From contig JAIUNY010000025.1 in the NCBI GenBank assembly GCA_020161505.1, positions 1-41,578 of the forward strand: a stretch of 41,578 bases of DNA, written 5' to 3'. A program made the position numbers and the translations under genes. Origin of the DNA: Armatimonadota bacterium. Its GTDB lineage: Bacteria > Armatimonadota > Fimbriimonadia > Fimbriimonadales > Fimbriimonadaceae. Below the pieces are notes generated by a model. It was not told where the DNA came from, made no database searches, and saw only the letters and a list, made by a program, of their open reading frames with translations. Of the stretch, positions 7,449 through 16,597 are shown in pieces (the first letter of the stretch is position 1; every line of letters starts with the position of its first letter).

Positions 7449-8063
7449 ATGAAACGCCCGCTTCTTTGGATCTTGGTACTTTCCGCAATTGCTGCAGCCG
7501 CCTGGATTGCGTTCTCCAGGCTGAATGATAACCCGGAGCGAAGGGAGCTTGAGTACGGAGAACTAATCTCTAAGCGGGCGTGGGGAGATGTTTATCGGCG
7601 AACCCCTGCTGCCATATGGCGAAATACTCCCGTCTCTGAGTCGCAGTACGTCAGGCTTCTAGAATCCGCGGCGCGGGGACTGGATTCCCGAATGCTCTCC
7701 GACTACAAATGGTCGCGGAACGAGGTTCCAGCATCCCGGCAATTGCCGGGGGTTCATCACGGGAGGCTGTCCTATCCCTCACTTCGGAAGTGGGGGAAGG
7801 ATCCTTTCATTGTTTACACGATGACCTTCAAAACTCGCGATGGGTGGCAGGTGAACGGGGCCGATCTCCCGATTGTCCTCGCTGACGCCCAGGCAGCCGA
7901 TCGTCGCGGTCGACTCAAGATTCTCCACGAGGCGATGACGGAAGCAGGTATCGAGAAGTACCCGTCCAACGCCACTGGTTCGTATCTCGTTCGGGCGGGC
8001 ATCAGCCGATATCTCGCGAACCCTGATCTCGGCGAGGGTGTTTGCTACGGGACTTCTCGCTAG
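7449..8063 (+). CDS. Unknown protein with N-terminal membrane segment
   Basis: A 204-residue protein, not recognised. Residues 4-22 (PLLWILVLSAIAAAAWIAF) form a membrane anchor or uncleaved signal; the remainder is charged and predicted periplasmic or extracellular, with a tract around 115-135 (WGKDPFIVYTMTFKTRDGW) that looks like beta strands. It starts 3 bases after the broken cysteine-rich gene, with no ribosome site of its own, so it is the last gene of the 6339-8063 operon. About 170 bp follow before the sigma factor gene. Its operon suggests a role at the cell surface with the pseudopilin. Confidence 0.6.
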   Translation: MKRPLLWILVLSAIAAAAWIAFSRLNDNPERRELEYGELISKRAWGDVYRRTPAAIWRNTPVSESQYVRLLESAARGLDSRMLSDYKWSRNEVPASRQLPGVHHGRLSYPSLRKWGKDPFIVYTMTFKTRDGWQVNGADLPIVLADAQAADRRGRLKILHEAMTEAGIEKYPSNATGSYLVRAGISRYLANPDLGEGVCYGTSR

Positions 8064-8231
8064 CTAACGCGGCTCAAATCTCCCGTCTCGAGTTGCTTTC
8101 TAGGGCATCACGGCCACAGACGACCCAAGCATCCCGCCCGAAAAAATCACCAGACTCGCGCCAGCCAGAGTCCCGATGTGCAAAACCCAGTGAACCGGGC
8201 TACAATCTGTGCGTCTGCACCTGCATACACG

Positions 8232-8858
8232 ATGAGCCATGTGCAAGGAGCCACCCTATTGGCCGCAAGAAGGCTAGACGACGTCGCCGCTGAGAAAGCG
8301 CTGCTCGACCAGTGTCGACGGCAGAACTACGAAGCGTTCGGCCGCGTCGTTGACCTTTACCAGGCCAGAGTTCTCGGATTCGTCCGCCGGATGATCCGGA
8401 ACGAGGAAGAAGCCCTCGATATCACCCAAGAGGTGTTCATCAAGGCCTTCCAAGGCGTGGCCTCTTTCGATGGACGGGCAAGCCTGCGAAGCTGGCTTTT
8501 CCGGATTGCCTATCACTCCTGCATCGACAAAGTGCGGCGCAAAGAACGACAACCGCTGATCCACAGCTACGAACCCACCGACGAAAACGAAGAAACCTTC
8601 GAATTCGCCGACCACCGCTGGGATCCGTCGGAGGTCTTGCTGAACGACGAACTTCGATCCGTCGTCGAACAATCAGTGGCGGAAATGAGCGAGAAACTTC
8701 GGTCGGTGCTCATCCTCCACGATCAGGAAAATATGGGGTACGAAGAGATCGCCCAGGCCATGGATATCCCCGTGGGAACCGTCAAGAGCCGACTCTTCCT
8801 CGCCCGGGCTCATCTGCAAGAACAAGTTGGCCGATACCTTTATGGGAAAGGGGCCTAA
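8232..8858 (+). CDS. ECF RNA polymerase sigma factor
   Basis: A 208-residue group 4 (ECF) sigma-70 factor. Region 2 is evident (YQARVLGFVRRMI, DITQEVFIKAF, LRSWLFRIAYHSCIDKVRR) and region 4 carries the helix-turn-helix YEEIAQAMDIPVGTVKSRL. The ATG at 8232 is chosen because the protein aligns with the family from shortly after it; an upstream in-frame start at 8178 would add 18 unlikely residues. TACAAT at 8201-8206 is a candidate -10. It is the first gene of a cluster with a membrane anti-sigma-like protein 3 bases downstream and an RseB-like protein, so it probably controls envelope stress and perhaps the following penicillin-binding protein genes. Confidence 0.92.
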   Translation: MSHVQGATLLAARRLDDVAAEKALLDQCRRQNYEAFGRVVDLYQARVLGFVRRMIRNEEEALDITQEVFIKAFQGVASFDGRASLRSWLFRIAYHSCIDKVRRKERQPLIHSYEPTDENEETFEFADHRWDPSEVLLNDELRSVVEQSVAEMSEKLRSVLILHDQENMGYEEIAQAMDIPVGTVKSRLFLARAHLQEQVGRYLYGKGA

Positions 8859-8861
8859 ATC

Positions 8862-9332
8862 ATGAACCGTGATCTGCTGAACAAATTGAAGAATGAGCAA
8901 GCGCTGGACACCGCAGAACGGCTCGACCTGGAACAGGCTCTGGAGCGAGGCGAGGCGAGCCCCGCCGCCCAGTGGATGTCCCAACTTCACGATGAAGATC
9001 CCAGCATGGCTTGGCGCAGCCAACTCAATGCCAAGCTGCAAGAGATTGCTCCTGCCCCCGCCAAGAAGCGATTCAACTGGCTCGGAACCTCGGCGATTGC
9101 CGCCGCAGGGGTTTGCGCCGCTTTTGTTTTGTTCACGATGAACCGACCCCCCGCGGTCACCGAGCCCCAGCCGCACGATCGTGTGGCGGGCGTGAGCACG
9201 AGTAACAACGACCTCGGAACGGTGCTGATGACCGCACACCAAGCCGACGATGCCCAGATCGCCGCCGGAGTGCGCGCCCCCATGCGCACCATCGACGTGG
9301 GTTACGATTGGTCGTCGCTGGAAAGCCGCTGA
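8862..9332 (+). CDS. Anti-sigma-factor-like membrane protein
   Basis: A 156-residue protein with a cytoplasmic N-terminal helical part (1-70), one membrane segment (about 74-92, LGTSAIAAAGVCAAFVLF) and a short outer tail. This is the RseA-like layout expected of a membrane anti-sigma factor. It has no HxxxCxxC zinc motif, and sequence alone does not prove family membership; the call rests on topology and on lying 3 bases after the ECF sigma gene and just before an RseB-like gene. The outer tail would be the part cleaved or bound by RseB-type sensors. Confidence 0.7.
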   Translation: MNRDLLNKLKNEQALDTAERLDLEQALERGEASPAAQWMSQLHDEDPSMAWRSQLNAKLQEIAPAPAKKRFNWLGTSAIAAAGVCAAFVLFTMNRPPAVTEPQPHDRVAGVSTSNNDLGTVLMTAHQADDAQIAAGVRAPMRTIDVGYDWSSLESR

Positions 9333-9346
9333 GTTTTGGAGAACCT

Positions 9347-10303
9347 ATGAAGCACCTTCTTCGCGCCTCGATGCTCTTCATCGTCGCGGCGGGATCGTGC
9401 CTGGCCTTCGCCCAGCAGCCCCCCACTCCCGAAGCACTGGTGAAGCGTCTCAGCGATGGAGCGAAGAAGGTCACCTACGCTGGCGTGCGTTCCGTGACGA
9501 TGCGCATGCCCGAGGGGCGCACGCGCTCATTTGAAGAACGAATCCTGCGAAAAGGGCTCCGATGGGTCATCACCTATCCTGACAATTCGCCCTATGCGGG
9601 TCAAGCCGTCTACGAACTCGAGGGCAAGAGCTACAACTACAATGCGGCCAAGAACGAAGTCCGCGTCGCACCTTCTCGATTCGCCGACGCGGTGACGGAG
9701 ACCATCCGGCCGCCTCGGGGCGGTGGATCGCTCATCGCCAAAGCAGGCACCACCGTCGCCAGTCGGAGCACGTGGGTCATTGAGGCCAAAGATCGCGAGG
9801 GCGTGGTGCGGCAACGTATTTGGGTGGATCGCAACGAGGCCCTGATCCTCAAGCGCGAAGTTTTGGACTCCAAAGGCAATGTCTTCGCCGGATTCCAGTT
9901 CACCAGCATCCGTTTCAACGCCAGCATCCCCAAGGGAGCCTTCGATCTCCCGCGCGGGGCCAAGATCATCACCCTCGATGCCGAGCTTCGGCAGCTAGCC
10001 AAGGAAGCCGGAATCACACCAGCGATCCTGGATCCCAAAACGGGCTACACCCTCGCGGGGGTGAGCAAGATGGAGGTCAAGGGCGTGACGATTCTGCGGC
10101 AATTTTATGTCTCGGAAACCGGACGTGTCTCCTTGATGCAAACGAAGAAGGCCCCGGAATCGATGAACCCGGGCACGCAAAGCCGACGTTTCCGTGTTTA
10201 TACTTGGGAGAGCGGTGGACAAGCCTACGCACTGATCGGAGAAATGGATCAGAAAGAGCTCGAGAAGCTGGCGAAACGCGTCAAACTTCTCGGAAGGGAC
10301 TAG
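9347..10303 (+). CDS. RseB/MucB-like periplasmic regulator
   Basis: A 318-residue exported protein with a signal peptide (MKHLLRASMLFIVAAGSCLAFA, cleavage near residue 22). The mature N-terminal part (about 30-200) has the LolA/RseB beta-sheet pattern (VTYAGVRSVTM, ILRKGLRWVITYP, IWVDRNEALILKREV) and a separate C-terminal domain follows (about 215-318). RseB-type proteins bind the periplasmic tail of the anti-sigma factor and sense misrouted lipoproteins or LPS. ATG at 9347 follows TTGGAG and excludes 13 non-family residues of a longer frame. Its place third in a sigma/anti-sigma operon supports the call. A simple outer-membrane lipoprotein-sorting protein is the alternative. Confidence 0.75.
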   Translation: MKHLLRASMLFIVAAGSCLAFAQQPPTPEALVKRLSDGAKKVTYAGVRSVTMRMPEGRTRSFEERILRKGLRWVITYPDNSPYAGQAVYELEGKSYNYNAAKNEVRVAPSRFADAVTETIRPPRGGGSLIAKAGTTVASRSTWVIEAKDREGVVRQRIWVDRNEALILKREVLDSKGNVFAGFQFTSIRFNASIPKGAFDLPRGAKIITLDAELRQLAKEAGITPAILDPKTGYTLAGVSKMEVKGVTILRQFYVSETGRVSLMQTKKAPESMNPGTQSRRFRVYTWESGGQAYALIGEMDQKELEKLAKRVKLLGRD

Positions 10304-10349
10304 GCAGAATCGTCGCTCCACCCTTGCCCGTCATAATGGGGGTAGATCG

Positions 10350-12683
10350 ATGAAGGTGCGGACTAGCGCAAAGCGACCAGCCAAACAACTGCCTCGCTGG
10401 AAGCGCAGACTCAAAATAGCCTTTCACATTTCTTTTGTGCTCGGGGCGGTTGCGTTCATTGCCATCAGCTTGATGGCGATGCAGCGACTGCAGAAGGCTG
10501 CCGCCATGGTGCCCAAACTCCCTGAGATCATGGAAGGGCTCCGCAACCGACCCTCCACCATTGTTTCCTCCGACGGCACGATTCTCTATTCTCAACAAGA
10601 GAACTATCGCAAAGCGGTCAAGCGATCCGAGATTCCCGAGAACGTTGTCAGCGCGATCTTGGCCGCCGAGGACAAGCGGTTTTACGATCACGGCGGCATC
10701 GACCCGATTGCTCTCGCGCGGATCTTGTTCGTCGCCGCCAAGGAGGGTGATGCGAGCCAAGGCGGTTCGACTCTCACCATGCAGGTGGCGAAGCGAGTCT
10801 TCACCGGAGACAGCCCGACCATGGAGCGCAAGCTCGATAACATGGCGCTGGCGGTGCAAATCGAGCGGATTTTGACCAAGGATCAGATTCTTGAACTGTA
10901 CGCCAATGAATCCTATTTCGGTGAGCGCGCTTACGGAATCGCGGCGGCCGCCGACGTCTACTTTGGCAAGACGCTGGATGAACTAACGATTAGTGAAGCC
11001 GCCACCCTCGCGCGCTGCGTGCGTCGTCCGAGCCAAGAGAACCCGGTTCGCAACCTCGACAAGGCACTCCGCAACCGCAACACCGTGCTTCGCATCATGC
11101 GGGACGAGGAGTTCATCACCGAGGCCGAGTACACCGCGGCTCGGGCTGAGGAGCTTAAGGTTCGCCCTGACCGACCGCGCACGATCAGCGGCGAAAAGAA
11201 GGCGCCTTACTTCGTCGATTACGTTCTCGCTCAACTCGAAAAAGAGGGGATTGATATCTCCACCGGCGGCTACCGAGTGGTCACCACGATCAACCTGAAG
11301 TACCAGGAGATCGCCGATAAGGGCGTCGCGAAGTGGGTGGAGCGGCTGCGTGGATACCGCGTGAACCAGATGGCGTGTTTGGTCACGGATAGCCAGGGGC
11401 GCATCGTGGCCATGGTTGGTGGGCCGGACTACAAGAAGTCTCAGTTCAACATGATCTGGATGCCCCCAGGGCGTCAGCCGGGGTCGTCGTTCAAGCCTTT
11501 TGTGTACGCCGCTGGCTTGGAGCGGGGAGCGTTTAGTAGCAACTCGACCATCAGCACCAAGGCGATGAAGAAGCCGGGGACGAGCGAGTACTTCAAAGGC
11601 GGCGCGAATCGTGGGCGTATCACGATTGCGAGCGCTCTCGCGAGTTCGAACAACACAGCGGCGGTGCGGGCCATGGACGACGTAGGATCGGGCAATGTCG
11701 TGGAGTTTTGCCGCACGAAGCTCGGTTTGAGGCAGAGCAATTTGCCGCCCGTCATCAGCTTGGCGCTTGGATCGGGCGAAGCCTACATGACCGAGTTGGC
11801 ATCGGCCTATGGAATTTTCCAGAGCCACGGGACGCGGTATCCCACCTACGCGATCTCGCGGATCACCATGCCCGACGGCACGGAGAAGCCGATGGCCCCG
11901 CGCGCTGTTCGGGGGGCGGTCAGCGAAGAAACGGCGGAGTACATCGACCTTTCCTTGCGGAGCACCGTGACCAGCGGTACCGCGCGCGCTGCCGGAGGCG
12001 TCCGCAATGCCCGGGGCAAAACCGGAACCACCAGCGATCACAAAGACGCGTGGTTCTGCGGCTACACCGATAAGCTGGTTGGTATTGTGTGGACCGCCAA
12101 CGAGCAAATTGTGGATGGCCGTCCTGTCGCGACTTCGATGCGCGGTCTGTTTGGCGGCGAAGGCCCGGCCCGAGTCTGGAACGATATCATCGGCGATATC
12201 CAAGATGAGATCGGCGAGAAATCGCGCTCGTTTGGTTCCATGCCGCGTGTCGACCGAATGGAAGAGCCGGAGGAAGAACCTGAAGAGGAAACCCCCGTCG
12301 AGACACCGGAAGAGCCACAGGACCAGATTGATCCCGGCGTGATTGACGATCCGGCCATCCAACCCGATCAAACCGTGCCTCCTCCGACGCAGGGAACGAC
12401 CGGCGGCGGTGGCAACGATGGATCATCGGGCGGCGCGGCTGGCCCGGGCGAGCCGGAATTGGTCTATGTTTCGGTCTGTGCAGATAGCGGTCAGAGAGCC
12501 AACGCCTACTGCCCAGAGACGGTTCGCCGACCGTTCCGCAAGGGCGATGAACCACGTGGTTCGTGCCCGCTTCATGGTCGCCGAGCTCAGGCGAACCCCA
12601 CTTGGCGCAATGGATGGCCCGCGACCCTGAACTTCGCCGCTCTGGTGCGGGAAGGAATCGCATTTGCCACCTATCGGCGCTAG
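10350..12683 (+). CDS. mrcA: Class A penicillin-binding protein (PBP1A-type)
   Basis: A 777-residue bifunctional peptidoglycan synthase: an inner-membrane anchor (about 23-43), a GT51 glycosyltransferase domain and a transpeptidase domain. The glycosyltransferase catalytic Glu107 lies in AAEDKRFYDHGG, and QGGSTLTMQVAKR (137-149) is present. The transpeptidase triad is Ser379-S-F-Lys382 (PGSSFKPF), Ser432-S-Asn434 and Lys557-T-G. Residues around 640-700 are a Pro/Glu/Gly-rich linker, followed by a terminal module with spaced cysteines (VCADSGQRANAYCP and CPLH) found in several PBP1 families. SD-like GGGGGTAG precedes the ATG, and CATAAT lies at 10332-10337. It is 12 bp upstream of the PBP2-type gene, forming a wall-synthesis pair. 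Confidence 0.94.
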   Translation: MKVRTSAKRPAKQLPRWKRRLKIAFHISFVLGAVAFIAISLMAMQRLQKAAAMVPKLPEIMEGLRNRPSTIVSSDGTILYSQQENYRKAVKRSEIPENVVSAILAAEDKRFYDHGGIDPIALARILFVAAKEGDASQGGSTLTMQVAKRVFTGDSPTMERKLDNMALAVQIERILTKDQILELYANESYFGERAYGIAAAADVYFGKTLDELTISEAATLARCVRRPSQENPVRNLDKALRNRNTVLRIMRDEEFITEAEYTAARAEELKVRPDRPRTISGEKKAPYFVDYVLAQLEKEGIDISTGGYRVVTTINLKYQEIADKGVAKWVERLRGYRVNQMACLVTDSQGRIVAMVGGPDYKKSQFNMIWMPPGRQPGSSFKPFVYAAGLERGAFSSNSTISTKAMKKPGTSEYFKGGANRGRITIASALASSNNTAAVRAMDDVGSGNVVEFCRTKLGLRQSNLPPVISLALGSGEAYMTELASAYGIFQSHGTRYPTYAISRITMPDGTEKPMAPRAVRGAVSEETAEYIDLSLRSTVTSGTARAAGGVRNARGKTGTTSDHKDAWFCGYTDKLVGIVWTANEQIVDGRPVATSMRGLFGGEGPARVWNDIIGDIQDEIGEKSRSFGSMPRVDRMEEPEEEPEEETPVETPEEPQDQIDPGVIDDPAIQPDQTVPPPTQGTTGGGGNDGSSGGAAGPGEPELVYVSVCADSGQRANAYCPETVRRPFRKGDEPRGSCPLHGRRAQANPTWRNGWPATLNFAALVREGIAFATYRR

Positions 12684-12695
12684 CGGAGGTTCACT

Positions 12696-14561
12696 GTGTC
12701 GGTCATCCACGCTCCCAAAGAGAATCCGGTTACCTCACGGCATCTCGTCATTCCTGGCCTCCTCCTGATGGGGCTTCTAGGGTTTTTGGTTCAACTCTGG
12801 GTGCTTCAAGTTGTACGAAGCGAAGAGCTTTCTGAGCAGGCAAAGATGACCGGGCAGATCGAGAACAAGAGCCTGGCGCCTCGGGGAAAGATCCTTGCCC
12901 GCGATGGCACGGTACTCGCGGATGTGCGCCCGAAGATCGTGGTGACGGTCAAACCGGCCCAGGTCGCCCAGGATGAAACCTTGCTGCCTCGGTTGGCGGC
13001 TGTGTTGGGAGTGCCGGTCAAGAAGCTCGATCGGGCGGTGAAGCAGCAGTGGAACAAGGGGAATCTGCCGGTGCCTGTGTTCGTGGGGGCAACGGTGCAG
13101 CAGGGGGCCAAGATCTCGGAGAGTGGCGACGCCCTCAGCGGGGTCGGGGTGGAGACCCTGCCGATGCGCTTTTACAAGGAGCCGCAGGCTCTGGCGCACG
13201 CCCTGGGATGGGTCGCGATTCCTGATGCGAACATCGAGGAGGATCTAAAAGAGAAAGGGATCACAGATATCCCCAAGTACGTGGGACGCGATGGGGTGGA
13301 ACGTCGATACGAAGAGGTTCTGATGGGTAAACCTGGACTCCAGGTTTACACAGTAGACAGTCGCCGCCGACCGATGCGCACCGTGATGTCCGAGGTTGCA
13401 CAGCCGGGGGCATCGGTGGTGCTCGGGATTGACTTGAAGACCCAACGCGCGGCGATCGAGGCTCTGGCCGGGCGTCGCGGCGCGGTGGTCGCGCTGGATC
13501 CGCGAACCGGAGAGATCATTGCGCTTGTTTCGTCGCCCAACTACAGCCTGGCGGCGTTCGATGGCGGACTCAGCACGGATGAGGCTGAGTATCTGTACAA
13601 AAACGAAGATCGACCGATGCTCAAGCGGTTCATCGCTGGACGCTATCCTCCTGGATCGACGTACAAGATCCTCACCACGATGGCGGCCTATCAGGCGGGC
13701 ATTTTCAATCCAGGCAACGTTGTCTCGTGTCCGGGGTATTTGACGATGGGGAACAAGCGGGTGAAGTGCGAAAACCACCCTCCCACCAGCTATTCGTTCA
13801 CCATGGCGATGGCGCGTTCGTGTAATACTTATTTCGGAAAACTTGCACAAAGAACCGGAGAAGAGCAGATGCGTAAAACTGCCGAGCAGGTTGGATTTGG
13901 ACAAGTTACCGGTCTGGATATGCCCGGTGAAGTAAAGGGATTAGTGCCTGATCCTGAACATATTCTCAAAGCGCACAAGCGCCGGTGGTCCATCGGAGAC
14001 ACGAACAACGTCGGAATCGGTCAGGGGGATCTTGAAGTGACTCCGCTGCAGATGGCGTGCCTCGCCGCCATGGTCGCGAATCGCGGCGTGAGTTACCGTC
14101 CGCATCTGGTCAAGTCGATTATTCCCGCTGGCGAGAACATGCAGGCCGAGCCAGTGAAGCCGCAGGTTTTGGCGAAGTTCGATGCAGATCCGAGCTTTTG
14201 GGACACCATGCACACCGCTCTGCGCGCGGTCGTGGTTCAAGGAACGGCTCGCAGAGCCGCGATTGCTTCGGCGGAGGTGAGTGGCAAAACGGGGAGCGCG
14301 GAGAACAGTCAGAGCCGTCGAACCCACGCGTGGTTTGTGGGCTATGCGCCTGAACAGAATCCGCAAATCGCTTTTGCGGTGATCCTCGAAACCGCAGGCC
14401 ACGGCGGCGAAATTGCGGCGCCTGTCGCACAGAAAATGCTCCAAGCATTCTTCAGTAAGGATGCGCCGGTTGCCCCGGCCCAGGCTCAGAACGGGTCGAC
14501 GAAGGCGTCCCGCATTGATGTGAGCATCTCGCCAGAAGAAGCTCCGGCCGACCGACCGTAG
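12696..14561 (+). CDS. mrdA: Class B penicillin-binding protein (PBP2-type)
   Basis: A 621-residue monofunctional transpeptidase. A single membrane helix (about 18-40) is followed by the dimerisation/pedestal domain (APRGKILARDGTVLA, 61-75) and the transpeptidase domain with Ser321-T-Y-Lys324 (PPGSTYK), Ser375-C-Asn377 and Lys531-T-G. The pattern fits PBP2 of the elongation (rod) complex rather than division PBP3, though no RodA or MreC gene is nearby. Start is GTG at 12696 with GGAGG about 7 bases before. It is co-transcribed with the class A PBP. Its last 76 bases overlap the 3' end of the convergent O-antigen-ligase-like gene. Confidence 0.92.
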   Translation: MSVIHAPKENPVTSRHLVIPGLLLMGLLGFLVQLWVLQVVRSEELSEQAKMTGQIENKSLAPRGKILARDGTVLADVRPKIVVTVKPAQVAQDETLLPRLAAVLGVPVKKLDRAVKQQWNKGNLPVPVFVGATVQQGAKISESGDALSGVGVETLPMRFYKEPQALAHALGWVAIPDANIEEDLKEKGITDIPKYVGRDGVERRYEEVLMGKPGLQVYTVDSRRRPMRTVMSEVAQPGASVVLGIDLKTQRAAIEALAGRRGAVVALDPRTGEIIALVSSPNYSLAAFDGGLSTDEAEYLYKNEDRPMLKRFIAGRYPPGSTYKILTTMAAYQAGIFNPGNVVSCPGYLTMGNKRVKCENHPPTSYSFTMAMARSCNTYFGKLAQRTGEEQMRKTAEQVGFGQVTGLDMPGEVKGLVPDPEHILKAHKRRWSIGDTNNVGIGQGDLEVTPLQMACLAAMVANRGVSYRPHLVKSIIPAGENMQAEPVKPQVLAKFDADPSFWDTMHTALRAVVVQGTARRAAIASAEVSGKTGSAENSQSRRTHAWFVGYAPEQNPQIAFAVILETAGHGGEIAAPVAQKMLQAFFSKDAPVAPAQAQNGSTKASRIDVSISPEEAPADRP

Positions 14562-16597
14562 AGCTTTTCCAACTCGCCCAGCCACTTGCGACCAAGCTCC
14601 AGTTTGCGCTGGGCGTCTTCCTTACTTTCTCCTGCGTAGTCGGGCAGTCCGGCATCCGTCATGCGCTTGATTTGGGGGACGGTGATCTCGGCGTACCGCT
14701 TCAAGCCTTCCAGCGCTTCCTCGATCAGTTTCGTTTTTCTAGCCTGATCCTCTTCAAATTCAGCCAGGAAGAGCCTCGCCTCAAAGGTGGTCGTCGGGAT
14801 CATTTCCGGGATAGCGCGCACTTGGTAAGCGATGCTCTTCTCGATGTCAATGGTTTTTTGTGCGGTTTCTCGCGCCGCGTCCATGTCGCCATTGCTGACT
14901 TGAAGCTCGCGTTTGAGCTCCCAAGCGCGTAGATTGTTCGGCTCGTAGCGGAACACCATTTCGGTGTAGCTGAGGGCCTTAGCAAGATCGCCGGCATCGC
15001 GCGCCGCCATGGCGGTGCCTCGGAGAACGCGCGGGATGGGATACTGCGCGGCGGCACGCTCCATGGCGATGAGTCGCTCGTTCGGGGTTCCCGTGGCGTA
15101 AAGCCCGTACAGATAAATCGACTCGGGGTCGCCGAAGAGGCCGTTTTCCATGGCTTTTGCGGCGGAAATCGAGGCTTCTGGGTCACGAGCGGCGATCGAA
15201 GTCAGGAGGTTTGACTTGCTCATCTCTGCCGCGGCGGTGGTCGTGATCCCCAGCAACGGCAAGAGCGCAAATACCAGCACGGAGATGCTTCTCACGCCTT
15301 GCGGAAGAGCCTCTGGCGAGGTGGCATCGCTTGCCATCTGGAGCCCGATCCCGGCGAGGGCAAAGAACATGATTCCCAGCCCGAAGAAGGAGAGGTTGCT
15401 TTCAATGAACCCGTGCGCACCGAAGGCCATCGCGGCCCCGAAGATGCCGGCTTTGAGGGCCACACGATCGGGAGGTTGATTTTTACCACCTCGAGCCATG
15501 AAAGTGGCCCATATCCCGGCGAGCGCAAAGAAGGCGAGCATCGCCAGCCAACCGCCTTCGGAGGCAAGCTGAAGGTAGGTTTGGTGGGCAAACACTGTCT
15601 GATCCGTCAGGCCAGGCTTGGCGGAATAGAATCGGAAGGTTCCGACCCCGGTGCCGACAGGATATTCTTGGGCAATCGAGAGAGCACTCTTCCAAAGATT
15701 CTGGCGAAAACCTACACTTTGCTCTGCCATCGATCCCGCTTCAGTGATCCGGGCCAGAGCTTGTCCGCCTTTGCTCGCCTGACTCGCCGCCGCCCCAAGC
15801 CCGAGGGCAAGAATCACTCCGACCAGGACGGGGAGAAGGGATGCGCCCCATGTTCGCAACGGCACTCGGCTCAGCGCGGCCATGGCGATCAGTGCAACTA
15901 AACCGATTCCAAATGCTAGATAGCCGCCTTTGGACTGGGTGAGCATCAGACCAGCGATGTTCAGCGCGGCGGCTGCCCAGGCCACCCCGCGTCCTGCTGC
16001 TTTTTCGCTCGCCCCTAGGCCGATCAGGCTCAGGCTCCCGAGGAGGAACACGCCAGCGAGAGCGTTCGGGTTGTTCCATCCGGCAAAGATTCGATAGGTT
16101 GGCTCTTCCGCCATGACGCCGGCGTATTCGACAATCCCGCGCAGAGCGACAATCGTACACCCGGCACCGAGTACGGCAAGAGCGGTTTTCGCGGTTTTGC
16201 CCCGCCCCACACTCCCTACGACCAAGAAAAGGGTCGCACCATAGACTAACCAGGAGAGCCACTCTCGGAAAGCCACGTACCGGAAGGCACTGAGGAGTGG
16301 CGTGATTCCGAGGAGGAGAACAAGCGCCGCCAAGGCCGCCATGATGCGGATGTTCGGCAGTTGGATCACCCTATTTCGGGCGCCCAGCGCGGCAAGTCCG
16401 ACCAAGAGAAAGAGGCACAGAACCATCCGGCTCCCGAGGGGCAAGGCCCCTCCGCCCATCAGCTCCTGCATGAGGGTGCCGGTCATTGGGAGGGCGTCGG
16501 TCGCCACGTGTCCCCCAATGATGGGGGCGAGGAAAAGAGCGACCAAAAGCAATGCATATTCCAGCTTGACCTTGGGGAAGGTCGCGGTTTTGCTCAT
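14486..16597 (-). CDS. O-antigen ligase-like membrane protein with TPR tail
   Basis: A 703-residue polytopic membrane protein. Residues about 10-465 hold roughly ten or more membrane segments with the Wzy/WaaL-type pattern: the motif GTGVGTFRFY, then HQTYLQLASEGGWLAML before a large-loop region. Residues about 470-703 are helical and TPR-like, probably periplasmic. Such proteins polymerise or ligate surface polysaccharide. Start ATG overlaps the stop of the upstream glycosyltransferase (ATGA). With two GT2 enzymes just upstream it forms a surface-polysaccharide operon. Its 3' end overlaps the convergent PBP2 gene by 76 bp, so the two transcripts are antisense there. Confidence 0.85.
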   Translation of the reverse strand: MSKTATFPKVKLEYALLLVALFLAPIIGGHVATDALPMTGTLMQELMGGGALPLGSRMVLCLFLLVGLAALGARNRVIQLPNIRIMAALAALVLLLGITPLLSAFRYVAFREWLSWLVYGATLFLVVGSVGRGKTAKTALAVLGAGCTIVALRGIVEYAGVMAEEPTYRIFAGWNNPNALAGVFLLGSLSLIGLGASEKAAGRGVAWAAAALNIAGLMLTQSKGGYLAFGIGLVALIAMAALSRVPLRTWGASLLPVLVGVILALGLGAAASQASKGGQALARITEAGSMAEQSVGFRQNLWKSALSIAQEYPVGTGVGTFRFYSAKPGLTDQTVFAHQTYLQLASEGGWLAMLAFFALAGIWATFMARGGKNQPPDRVALKAGIFGAAMAFGAHGFIESNLSFFGLGIMFFALAGIGLQMASDATSPEALPQGVRSISVLVFALLPLLGITTTAAAEMSKSNLLTSIAARDPEASISAAKAMENGLFGDPESIYLYGLYATGTPNERLIAMERAAAQYPIPRVLRGTAMAARDAGDLAKALSYTEMVFRYEPNNLRAWELKRELQVSNGDMDAARETAQKTIDIEKSIAYQVRAIPEMIPTTTFEARLFLAEFEEDQARKTKLIEEALEGLKRYAEITVPQIKRMTDAGLPDYAGESKEDAQRKLELGRKWLGELEKLYGRSAGASSGEMLTSMRDAFVDPF

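Noticed and set aside
8042-8293. Plus-strand frame of 83 residues between the 7449 gene and the sigma gene
   Set aside because: Overlaps both genes in another frame, Arg/Ser-rich, no family.
10983-12371. Minus-strand open frame of 462 residues inside the class A PBP gene
   Set aside because: Antisense shadow with no recognisable domain; the PBP motifs on the plus strand are complete.
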